This document shows, in pieces, positions 1 to 6,133 of a stretch of 10,605 bases of DNA. Position 1 is the stretch's first letter; each line of letters starts with the position of its first letter. The DNA lies in NCBI GenBank assembly GCA_947629425.1, contig CANRDR010000041.1, forward strand, positions 1 through 10,605, read 5' to 3'. The stretch comes from an uncultured Bacilli bacterium (lineage in GTDB: Bacteria; Bacillota_I; Bacilli_A; RF39; UBA660). The notes under the pieces were generated by a model. It had not been told where the DNA came from, did not search any database, and saw nothing but the letters and a program-made list of their open reading frames with translations. A program made the position numbers and the translations under genes.

Positions 1-16
1 TACATAGGATGTCAAT

Positions 17-49
17 AAAAAAAGATAAAAAGTTTTAATTTTTCTTATC
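17..49 (-). terminator. candidate intrinsic terminator after trmB
   Basis: On the minus strand GATAA at 49-45 can pair with TTATC at 28-24, extended by three A-T pairs around a bulged base, and is followed by seven T residues (23-17). It lies about 24 nt past the trmB stop. The stem is A/T rich with a bulge, so its strength is uncertain. Confidence 0.5.
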
Positions 50-72
50 CTTTTTCTCTTGGGCTGTAAATA

Positions 73-705
73 CTAACAAATTTTATATGCATCTAAATAA
101 TTTATTTTAACACCCATATTTATAAACTTTTTTTCATACTCAGTTAATGTATTATCTATATCTTCATTTTCTAAATCTAAACTAACTTTATTAAAAATAT
201 AACCATAATTAGATAAACTAACTATAGAATATGCAAATAAATTAATATTATCCGTTTTTTGTATAATATGTCTTGTATCCTTAAATAAATTATCATAAAT
301 ATTTAAAAATACACTACTAGTTAGTCTTCTCTTTTCATGTCTATTTTTAGGCCATGGATCTGAAAAATTTAAATATATAGTATCTATTTCTTTATTAAAA
401 ACTTTATCTAAATTTATTGCATCTATTCTAATTAATTTTAAATTATTTAAATTTAAATTATTTAATTTTTCTATCGCTCTTACCATTACAGATTCATATT
501 TTTCTATACCTATAAAATTTATATTAGGATTTTTTTTAGCAAGAGAAATAATAAAATCTCCTTTACCCATACCTATTTCTATATGTATTGGATTATTATT
601 TTTAAATATAGATTTATATTTACCAATATATTCTTCTGGATTTTTAATAACATAATCTGAATTATTAACAATATTATTAGCGTTTTTTACATTTCTTAAA
701 CGCAT
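73..705 (-). CDS. trmB: tRNA (guanine-N7-)-methyltransferase TrmB
   Basis: A 210-residue SAM-dependent methyltransferase that makes m7G at position 46 in the variable loop of tRNAs; cytosolic and of the single-subunit bacterial type. It starts with the family's MRLRN. HIEIGMGKGDF (41-51) is the SAM-binding glycine loop, GIEKYESVMVRA (66-77) is the acidic-loop region, and NFSDPWPKNRHEKRRLT (113-129) is the signature DPWPK-RH-KRRL motif that contacts SAM and tRNA. The C-terminal TEYEKKF...G..I pattern (188-202) is present too. Length is normal. The ATG is preceded by AAGGAAG at good spacing. It is transcribed alone, away from the gene at 757, with only 51 bp between the two starts, and ends before a weak hairpin near the window edge. 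Nothing is missing and the assignment is secure. Confidence 0.96.
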   Translation of the reverse strand: MRLRNVKNANNIVNNSDYVIKNPEEYIGKYKSIFKNNNPIHIEIGMGKGDFIISLAKKNPNINFIGIEKYESVMVRAIEKLNNLNLNNLKLIRIDAINLDKVFNKEIDTIYLNFSDPWPKNRHEKRRLTSSVFLNIYDNLFKDTRHIIQKTDNINLFAYSIVSLSNYGYIFNKVSLDLENEDIDNTLTEYEKKFINMGVKINYLDAYKIC

Positions 706-729
706 GATATCACTTCCTTAATTTATTTT

Positions 730-748
730 CATATAATGTATTGGGAGG
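730..748 (+). promoter_or_regulatory. candidate -10 element and strong RBS of the coiled-coil gene
   Basis: CATATAAT at 730-737 contains a perfect TATAAT and also fits the CATA-n-n-n-T pattern of mother-cell sigma factors. No good sigma-A -35 is visible 16-18 bp upstream. GGGAGG at 743-748 sits 8 nt before the ATG at 757 and decides that start over the in-frame ATG at 736. The sigma assignment is inference. Confidence 0.4.
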
Positions 749-756
749 AACCTAAA

Positions 757-1083
757 ATGAAAAAAGATAGAAATTCATTTTTTTCTGAGTATAATATGAA
801 TGCATATAATACAATGCAACCAATGATGCAACAACCATATATGATGCCTAATCAAGTATCTAGTCAATCTTCATTCTATTCAGGACCTGTAGTTGATCAA
901 AATATGATTGCAAATCAAAATACATATACTGAAAATATTGATTCTAGAATATCAAAATTAGAAAGACAAATCAATAGATTAGAATCAAGAATAAATAAAC
1001 TAGAAAGTGAAATATCAACAAATTCTAGTTCATTTCATACAGAAACAGATACTGTTTATAAAAATAATATGTATATGGTTTAA
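757..1083 (+). CDS. small Met/Gln-rich coiled-coil protein, possibly spore-associated
   Basis: I do not recognise a named family. The 108-residue product starts at the ATG after GGGAGG; an in-frame ATG 21 nt earlier has no ribosome site. Residues 10-60 are low complexity, rich in Met, Gln, Asn, Tyr and Ser (MQPMMQQPYMMPNQ at 20-33), with no membrane segment. Residues 61-86 form a regular coiled coil with hydrophobics at I61, I65, L68, I72, L75, I79, L82 and I86 in exact 4-3 spacing. The tail ends NNMYMV. This composition resembles small Bacilli spore coat or cortex-associated proteins, and the neighbours (cse60 and, beyond, sigE) fit that, but function is inferred. It is monocistronic, with an intrinsic terminator starting inside its stop codon. 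It contains no cysteine. Confidence 0.8.
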   Translation: MKKDRNSFFSEYNMNAYNTMQPMMQQPYMMPNQVSSQSSFYSGPVVDQNMIANQNTYTENIDSRISKLERQINRLESRINKLESEISTNSSSFHTETDTVYKNNMYMV

Positions 1084-1106
1084 CTTACTTAAATGTAAGT
1101 TTTTTT
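1082..1106 (+). terminator. intrinsic terminator overlapping the coiled-coil gene stop
   Basis: AACTTAC (1082-1088), loop TTAAAT, GTAAGTT (1095-1101), then a T run 1100-1106. The stem begins at the second base of the TAA stop (1081-1083). The opposite strand has no T run, so it mainly serves the plus strand. It fills the gap between the convergent stops at 1083 and 1105. Confidence 0.8.
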
Positions 1107-1269
1107 ATTTATATAGTATCATTGCACTAAAACAATATATTTGTTCTTCACCAAACATAGAAACTGCTACATTGAATTTAATATCAATTATTTCTTTATC
1201 AATAATAAATTCATTAATATCACTTTCTAAATCTGCTTCATGATTTTCATCAAATATTCTAACTTTCAT
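1105..1269 (-). CDS. cse60: Cse60 family sporulation protein
   Basis: A 54-residue protein, MKVRIFDENHEADLESD at the start and EEQIYCFSAMILYK at the end. This matches the Bacillus Cse60 family (also about 60 residues), whose members begin KVKVFDEEHEKDLE-like and end EEQIYCFSAMI-like. B. subtilis cse60 is transcribed by SigE in the mother cell; its biochemical role is unknown. Start: ATG at 1269 preceded by GGTGAT with 3 nt spacing. The C-terminal block with the single Cys (residue 45) is the best conserved part. It lies 50 bp downstream of rnfD on the same strand and could be the last gene of that unit or have its own promoter. The family name rests on memory of the Bacillus sequence. Confidence 0.85.
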   Translation of the reverse strand: MKVRIFDENHEADLESDINEFIIDKEIIDIKFNVAVSMFGEEQIYCFSAMILYK

Positions 1270-1319
1270 TTTATCACCAATACTATATTAAAATATTTTA
1301 TTTAAATAATTTGTAGAAT

Positions 1320-2207
1320 TTATTCGAATTTTAAATCAATTAAACTATTTAATATACTAACAATTAATATAGCACCAAAACTAGATAAATATGGATTAAT
1401 TAAATACAACAAAAACGTAAATATTCCAACTAATATACCATATATAATAGAACCAATATTAGTATAACTACTGCTTGGTGAATTTGTTGCAATATATATA
1501 AAAGAAAACATTATTCCATTTGTAAATAACATATTTAATATATTTCCAATATTATTAATACAAATACAATATATTATAGAAATAATTAAAAAAGTTATCA
1601 TAGAAAACAGTGCTATATTTTTTTTATAAGTTTTAGATAAATATAATATAATAAAGCCTATAATTAAAAATATAATATTAGTTGTAAAAATACCTCCACT
1701 ACCTCTTCCAAATAAATAATCTAAAGTATCTAATTTAAATTTATTATTTAACTCATAAATATTTAAAAAAGAAAAATCTTTAAATATATTCATAATTAAA
1801 AATATTAATAATACAGCTACACATACTATATTAAATCTATTATTTTTTATAAATTTAGATATTAATAATACTATAAAAGTAATTAAACTAAATACTATTA
1901 TATTTGTATTAATACTAACTACACAAGATATTAAAATACCATATATTAAATGAAAACTACTAAATATAGAATCAACTATATTTTTTTTATTTTTCTTTAT
2001 AAAATAGTCATATATTATATTAACACTTATACCAATAATAGCACCTATTAATAAAAATATAATAGGTTTTAATAATCCAAATATACCTACATATTTTTTC
2101 ATATATAAATATATTCCATTTTTATAAAAACCATATATAATTAATGGTATTAAACTAATTATATAAATTAAAGATATTTTTTTAATAGAATTATTACTTT
2201 TTATCAT
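1320..2207 (-). CDS. RnfD-like (NqrB/RnfD family) membrane subunit, divergent
   Basis: A 295-residue polytopic membrane protein with about ten hydrophobic helices (for example 12-28, 42-66, 84-100, 103-120, 125-142, 173-190, 198-217, 228-241, 252-271, 278-291). It matches the C-terminal half of RnfD: LFGRGSGG (165-172) aligns with the family's FGxxGGSIGE region, and ATNSPSSSYTNIGSIIYG (240-257) with ATDPVTSP-T--G-IFG, followed by the terminal ILNSLID. RnfD normally binds FMN covalently through a threonine in an SGAT/TGAT motif just before the LFG region. Here that stretch (about 141-162) has no such motif and looks shortened. Its start overlaps the rnfC stop by 14 nt, with AGAGGAG upstream, so the two are translated as a pair. 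No rnfG, E, A or B follows; cse60 does. The family is likely, the activity uncertain. Confidence 0.8.
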   Translation of the reverse strand: MIKSNNSIKKISLIYIISLIPLIIYGFYKNGIYLYMKKYVGIFGLLKPIIFLLIGAIIGISVNIIYDYFIKKNKKNIVDSIFSSFHLIYGILISCVVSINTNIIVFSLITFIVLLISKFIKNNRFNIVCVAVLLIFLIMNIFKDFSFLNIYELNNKFKLDTLDYLFGRGSGGIFTTNIIFLIIGFIILYLSKTYKKNIALFSMITFLIISIIYCICINNIGNILNMLFTNGIMFSFIYIATNSPSSSYTNIGSIIYGILVGIFTFLLYLINPYLSSFGAILIVSILNSLIDLKFE

Positions 2208-3297
2208 TATAAACTCCTCTTAAATCTATTTTAGAAGGACATACAAACTCACATATTCCACAATTAACACATTTCATTTTATATTCTTTTGATTTTTTAT
2301 TATTATGAAAATACATATATTTAGGATTAATATTAACAGGACATGATTTTTTACATAATCCACAATTAATACAATCATATGTATTATATTTCTTTTCTGT
2401 ATTTATAAATATACTTTTTACATTTTTATCTAATATAAAATTATTATTATTTATTTTGAAACCATTTAGTAATCCATTAATAAATATACTATTTTCTTTT
2501 ATATTATAATATTTTAATAAATCATCTAAATTAGTACCATTTTTTATTCTTATAACTTTACTATATTTTAATAAATTACCACTTAATGTTATATAATTAA
2601 CGCTTGGAACTATATTTTTTCTTAATATATTATATATATCTAATATATCACTAATAGTATAATATATTATTCCATAATTTTTATTTTTATAATTAGTTAA
2701 TTTATCTATTAATATATATTTATTACCTATAGAATAGTTAGAATTAAATAATTTCAAATCTATTTTAGGATATGTTCCTAAGTTATTAAATAATATATTT
2801 ACACATTCTTGATCTTTAGTAGTTATACTAAAAAAACATTTCTTTATATTTAATATTTCAATTAATGCATCAATAGTATCTAATATTTCAGTAGTATAAT
2901 TTTTTATTAATGTAGGATACGTTATTTCATCTATATATTCACTTATTCCACTTACAATTAATACTTTACTATTAGTATCTATATCTTTAAATTTATTATA
3001 TTTTTTTAATAAATTAATTAAATCTTCTTTACTATATTTATTAATATTTCTTTTAGTTCCTTTTTTTTCTCTTAATTTATCTTTAAAATCATTTTCTATA
3101 ACAAAGTATTTATTATTATTAACAGTTGCTATTCCTAATAATATTCCAGAAACATTACTATAAATAAAATCTTCTCCATTACTTGCTATTAAATCATTTT
3201 TATATATATAATCTTTATCTTTATAAAATATATTATATTCTTTTTTATAAGGTAAATAAATATAATCACTTGTTAAAAAATCTTCTATTTTATTCAT
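2194..3297 (-). CDS. RnfC-like iron-sulfur protein, divergent
   Basis: A 367-residue soluble or peripheral protein, shorter than usual RnfC (about 440 or more). The N-terminus (13-70) resembles the RnfC barrel-sandwich domain, including YIYLPYKK and SNVSGILLGIA. The middle (110-265) follows the order of the RnfC NADH/FMN domain, but the glycine-rich GxGGAGFPT loop and the NGAECEP motif are not visible; SGISEYIDEITYPTLI (116-131) occupies that place. The C-terminus carries two complete ferredoxin-type motifs: Cys309-312-315-319 and Cys343-346-349-353, each followed by Pro. In Rnf complexes RnfC is the peripheral NADH-oxidising subunit on RnfD. With the flavin/NADH signature gone, it may only relay electrons. 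It has its own sigma-A-like promoter and an AAGGTG ribosome site. It is translationally linked to rnfD. Confidence 0.8.
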   Translation of the reverse strand: MNKIEDFLTSDYIYLPYKKEYNIFYKDKDYIYKNDLIASNGEDFIYSNVSGILLGIATVNNNKYFVIENDFKDKLREKKGTKRNINKYSKEDLINLLKKYNKFKDIDTNSKVLIVSGISEYIDEITYPTLIKNYTTEILDTIDALIEILNIKKCFFSITTKDQECVNILFNNLGTYPKIDLKLFNSNYSIGNKYILIDKLTNYKNKNYGIIYYTISDILDIYNILRKNIVPSVNYITLSGNLLKYSKVIRIKNGTNLDDLLKYYNIKENSIFINGLLNGFKINNNNFILDKNVKSIFINTEKKYNTYDCINCGLCKKSCPVNINPKYMYFHNNKKSKEYKMKCVNCGICEFVCPSKIDLRGVYNDKK

Positions 3298-3314
3298 ACT
3301 AACACCTTATATTA

Positions 3315-3343
3315 ATTATAGATAATAATATATTAAAAAGCAA
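3315..3343 (-). promoter_or_regulatory. sigma-A-like promoter of the rnfC-rnfD unit
   Basis: On the minus strand TTGCTT (3343-3338), 17 bp spacer, perfect TATAAT (3320-3315). The -10 ends 17 nt before the ATG, predicting a leader of about 11 nt that just holds the AAGGTG site. It separates rnfCD from the sigE terminator immediately upstream. Confidence 0.65.
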
Positions 3344-3352
3344 ATTAAATTT

Positions 3353-3398
3353 AAAAAAAACGTTATACTTTCATTAAAGATTTTAATCTTCGTATAAC
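3353..3398 (-). terminator. intrinsic terminator spanning the sigE stop
   Basis: GTTATAC (3398-3392) pairs with GTATAAC (3368-3362). An inner perfect hairpin, AAGATT-AA-AATCTT (3390-3377), lies within the loop. Eight T residues (3360-3353) follow. The structure covers the last dozen sense codons and the TAA at 3365-3363, so sequence coding for the SigE C-terminus doubles as the terminator. The plus strand also has a T run after the stem (3400-3407). Confidence 0.8.
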
Positions 3399-4052
3399 CT
3401 TTTTTTCTATTCTTGAAATATATGATTGACTAATACCTAACATTTCTGCAACTTCTTTTTGTGTATATTCTTCTGTATTATTTAAACCATATCTTAATTT
3501 CATAATATGTTTTTCTCTTTTAGATAAAGAATTTAATTCTTTTTCTAATGTAATTTTATCTACTTTATTAACAAATTCATTATATACAATATCATCATCT
3601 GTACCTAATATATCTTCTAAATGTAATTCATTACCTTCAGAATCATAATTTAGAGCATCTTCAAAACTTATTTCAGTTTTTCTTCTTTTATTTTTTCTTA
3701 AAAACATTAATATTTCATTAGCAATACATCTAGAACAATATGTAGCAAGTTTTATATTTTTATCCATTTTATAAGTATTAATACCTTTAATTAATCCAAT
3801 TGAACCAATACTTACTAAATCTTCTAAATCTACTCCTGTATTTTCATACTTTTTAGCAAGAAATACAACTAATCTTATATTATGTTCTATAAGTTTATTT
3901 CTAGCCTCCATATCTCCATTTTTAGCGAGTGTTAAATAATGTATTTCATCTTCATTACTTAATGGTGGTGGTAATATATCAGTACTACCTAAAAATAAAC
4001 AAATATTTTTCTTTTTAAATAACTTAATTATATAATCTATTAATTTTTTCAT
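3363..4052 (-). CDS. sigE: RNA polymerase sporulation sigma factor SigE (pro-sigma-E)
   Basis: The 229-residue early mother-cell sigma factor (B. subtilis 239). The N-terminus (1-24) is a hydrophobic and basic pro-sequence followed by GSTDILPPPLSNEDE, matching the SigE processing region (GGSEALPPPLS in B. subtilis). Region 2: ENTGVDLEDLVSIGSIGLIK (70-89); region 2.4: ATYCSRCIANEILMFLRKN (103-121). SFEDALNYDSEGNELHLEDI (129-148) and GTDDDI are SigE-specific. Region 4.2 helix-turn-helix: TQKEVAEMLGISQSYISR (197-214). It overlaps spoIIGA by 4 nt (ATGA), so expression is translationally coupled to its protease; its own ribosome site (GAAAGG, about 11 nt upstream) is weak. Unlike in B. subtilis, sigG does not follow: a terminator and the rnfCD unit do. 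The identification is firm. Confidence 0.96.
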   Translation of the reverse strand: MKKLIDYIIKLFKKKNICLFLGSTDILPPPLSNEDEIHYLTLAKNGDMEARNKLIEHNIRLVVFLAKKYENTGVDLEDLVSIGSIGLIKGINTYKMDKNIKLATYCSRCIANEILMFLRKNKRRKTEISFEDALNYDSEGNELHLEDILGTDDDIVYNEFVNKVDKITLEKELNSLSKREKHIMKLRYGLNNTEEYTQKEVAEMLGISQSYISRIEKKVIRRLKSLMKV

Positions 4053-4801
4053 ATATCAAATAACCTTTCATTTAAAATACAATCATTACATAAATTAACT
4101 TCACTAATACCAATATAAACATCTTTATAATATTTATTATCTATTAATATATATTCAGGTTTTATACATTTTAGTAATCCATTATTATTTAAAGAATTAA
4201 ATGGTACATAAAATACTTTTTTTCCTCTTAAATCAATATATTTTTTATTTACTAATATAATCGGCCGATTAAAATACTTTAATTTATTACCAGTATCTAA
4301 AAAACCTTCTAAATTAATTATTTTTTTATTTATTTTTATTTCTACTTGATATATAGTATTTAATCTTTTTTTTAGTTTTCTATATTCTTTTATATATAAA
4401 TATAATATTATAGGACTTATTATAATAAGTATAATTATATTTACTTTATAACCATTATTTATAAATATAAAACTATCAACATTATAAAAAGAATCATTTA
4501 TTAAATAAATACTACCTCCTAATATAATACTAATAACATATAAATAAAATAATCTATTAAAAAATTTATATTTACCAAATGCAATTAAAATCATTAAAAT
4601 ACTTATTATAAATTTAATTATATTAATTTCTAAATTATTTAATTTAAAAAATAATATAATTATAGATAAACCTCCTATTAAACTAGCTAATATAATTCTA
4701 ATTAGTTTAGTATTTAATTTAAGTAAGAATTTTAATGAAGACAATATATAAAAATCCATAATAAAATTAATTAAAAATACTATGTCTACATATACTGTCA
4801 T
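4049..4801 (-). CDS. spoIIGA: SpoIIGA, membrane aspartic protease that activates pro-sigma-E
   Basis: A 250-residue septal membrane protease that cleaves the pro-sequence of SigE in the mother cell after a forespore signal (SpoIIR in Bacillus). The start MTVYVDIVFLINFIMDF matches the family's MKIYLDVIWLLNF-like beginning. Five membrane helices lie at about 2-23, 33-52, 59-78, 84-101 and 120-138. A cytoplasmic protease domain follows, with the catalytic-type DTGN at 169-172 (DSGN in B. subtilis), then VPFNSL and a late VYIGIS motif. The open frame extends 16 codons further (to 4849), but the chosen ATG has GGTGAT at 4810-4805. The longer form would begin at or before the predicted promoter. 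It is shorter than B. subtilis SpoIIGA (about 309). First gene of a two-gene operon with sigE. Confidence 0.93.
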   Translation of the reverse strand: MTVYVDIVFLINFIMDFYILSSLKFLLKLNTKLIRIILASLIGGLSIIILFFKLNNLEINIIKFIISILMILIAFGKYKFFNRLFYLYVISIILGGSIYLINDSFYNVDSFIFINNGYKVNIIILIIISPIILYLYIKEYRKLKKRLNTIYQVEIKINKKIINLEGFLDTGNKLKYFNRPIILVNKKYIDLRGKKVFYVPFNSLNNNGLLKCIKPEYILIDNKYYKDVYIGISEVNLCNDCILNERLFDI

Positions 4802-4816
4802 ATAATCACCAAAAAC

Positions 4817-4849
4817 ATTATAAAATATAAATATTAAAAAAAATGTCAT
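4817..4849 (-). promoter_or_regulatory. candidate spoIIG-type promoter with long spacer and 0A-like box
   Basis: On the minus strand TATAAT (4822-4817) has no good -35 at 16-18 bp, but ATGACA (4849-4844) stands 21 bp upstream. B. subtilis spoIIG is known for a sigma-A promoter with an unusually long 22-bp spacer, activated by Spo0A binding over the -35. TATGACAT (4850-4843) differs from the inverted 0A box TTYGACAW at one position and overlaps that -35. Function is inference. Confidence 0.5.
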
Positions 4850-4865
4850 ATTGATACGTTTTTAT

Positions 4866-4894
4866 TTGCATTTTATATAGTTTTTTGATAAAAT
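4866..4894 (+). promoter_or_regulatory. sigma-A promoter of rpsT
   Basis: TTGCAT (4866-4871), 17 bp, TAAAAT (4889-4894). An overlapping alternative is TTGATA (4851-4856), 17 bp, TATATA (4874-4879). Either would give a leader ending in GAAGGAG (4911-4917), 7 nt before the rpsT start. It is divergent from the spoIIGA promoter in the same 123-bp gap. Confidence 0.65.
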
Positions 4895-4924
4895 CAATAA
4901 TGTATTTAAGGAAGGAGCGAATTT

Positions 4925-5191
4925 ATGCCTAATATAAAAAGTTCTAAAAAATCAGTAAAGCAAGATGCTAAAACTACTGTAGCGAATAACGTTTATGTAA
5001 CTAGAGTAAAAAATTCTATGAAAAAGGTTGAAAAAGCTATAGAAAAGAAAGATAAAGATTTAGCGAATAAAGAACTAAAAAATGCTATATGTAATATTGA
5101 TAAAGCTAGTTCAAAAGGATTAATACCAAAGAATACTTGTAATAGAAATAAAGCAAGATTAAATAAAAAAGTTAAAGAAATGTCTAATTAA
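4925..5191 (+). CDS. rpsT: 30S ribosomal protein S20
   Basis: An 88-residue, Lys-rich helical protein that binds 16S rRNA in the body of the small subunit. MPNIKSSKKSVKQD (1-14) and VKNSMKKVEKAIEKKD (29-44) follow the S20 pattern. The SSKGLIPKNTCNRNKARLNK stretch (62-81) matches the family's A-KG-IHKN-A-RKKSRL-K. Length is normal. The ribosome site GAAGGAG is the strongest in the window, as expected for a ribosomal gene. Monocistronic: a strong terminator begins inside its last codons. Separating the divergent spoIIG operon, it serves as a housekeeping marker showing that this is ordinary chromosomal backbone. Confidence 0.97.
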   Translation: MPNIKSSKKSVKQDAKTTVANNVYVTRVKNSMKKVEKAIEKKDKDLANKELKNAICNIDKASSKGLIPKNTCNRNKARLNKKVKEMSN

Positions 5192-5210
5192 TCATTTCTT
5201 TTTATTATTT
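5174..5210 (+). terminator. intrinsic terminator spanning the rpsT stop
   Basis: AAAGAAATG (5174-5182) and CATTTCTTT (5193-5201) form a perfect 9-bp stem with a 10-nt loop that holds the TAA stop (5189-5191). A T-rich tail (5200-5210) follows. The left arm is coding sequence. Confidence 0.85.
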
Positions 5211-5239
5211 AATTTGATATTATTAAAATAGGTGATGAT

Positions 5240-6133
5240 ATGAAAAAAATATTATCTTTATTAATAGTTGTATTAATTACTATATTAGTAGGATTAAATA
5301 TAGATACTATAACAAATTATTTAGCTAATTTTATACAAAATGATAAAAAAGTTACTATACAAAGTGCTAATAAATATAAAAAAGAATATAGTTTTAGATT
5401 TGTACAAATTACTAATGATTTTGTTCCTTACAGCTATCAAGATTTATTAAATATAATTTATTCTACTTTAAATAATGGATGGGATACTTTTACATTTTAT
5501 TGTCCTAATGAATATACTAATTGTTTAAATGATTTAAATAAAATAAGTCAAGATAAAACTCTTTTATCTAATATTAATAATTATGTACATCCTTATAATA
5601 GTTTTTCTAAAATAGGATTTGTTAGTTCTACTACAGGAGAAGTTACTATAAATGTTACTAAATTATATAGTGATGATGATATTAGAAAAATAAATACTGG
5701 AGTTGATCAAATTCTAACTGAAAATGTTACTCAAGATATGAATGTAGAAGATAAAATATTAAAAATACATGACTTTATAGTAAATAATACAAAATATGAT
5801 GTAGATAAAGTTAATGAAGCATCTTATACTGCTATGGGGCCTTTATTTTATGGTACTGCAGTTTGTAGTGGATATTCTGATTTAATGGAATTATTTTTAA
5901 TAAAATTTAATCTACGTAATTTTAAAGTTGCAAGTAATACTCATGTATGGAATGCAGTTTATTTAAATGGAGAATGGTTAAATATTGATTTAACTTGGGA
6001 TGATCCAGTAATAAAAGGAACAAATGCAGATACATTACAACATGACTTTTTCTTAATAAATACTCAAAAACTATTAGAATTTGATATAAAAGATCATACA
6101 TTTGATTCTACAGTTTATCGAGAATTAAATTAA
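5240..6133 (+). CDS. exported transglutaminase-like domain protein
   Basis: A 297-residue protein with an N-terminal membrane anchor or signal (KILSLLIVVLITILVGL, 3-19) and a C-terminal transglutaminase-like (papain-fold) domain on the outer face. The catalytic triad is visible: Cys209 in GTAVCSGYSDLMELFL, His235 in SNTHVWNAVYLNGEW, and Asp250 in NIDLTWDDP. DKILKIHDFIVNNTKYD (171-187) is the helix that usually precedes the active Cys. The preceding region (50-160) is unassigned and contains Cys88 and Cys95, which could form a disulfide. Such proteins act as peptidases or cross-linking enzymes at cell surfaces; substrate unknown. Ribosome site AGGTGAT (5230-5236). It has its own terminator, and its 3' end overlaps the convergent membrane-protein gene by 26 nt. 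Confidence 0.87.
   Translation: MKKILSLLIVVLITILVGLNIDTITNYLANFIQNDKKVTIQSANKYKKEYSFRFVQITNDFVPYSYQDLLNIIYSTLNNGWDTFTFYCPNEYTNCLNDLNKISQDKTLLSNINNYVHPYNSFSKIGFVSSTTGEVTINVTKLYSDDDIRKINTGVDQILTENVTQDMNVEDKILKIHDFIVNNTKYDVDKVNEASYTAMGPLFYGTAVCSGYSDLMELFLIKFNLRNFKVASNTHVWNAVYLNGEWLNIDLTWDDPVIKGTNADTLQHDFFLINTQKLLEFDIKDHTFDSTVYRELN

Noticed and set aside
1007..1243. 78-codon plus-strand open frame
   Set aside because: It starts inside the coiled-coil gene, crosses its terminator and runs antisense to the well-supported cse60 homologue; no ribosome site.
4802..4849. Upstream extension of spoIIGA by 16 codons
   Set aside because: It would begin at or before the candidate promoter and lacks a ribosome site; the ATG at 4801 has GGTGAT and matches the family's N-terminus.
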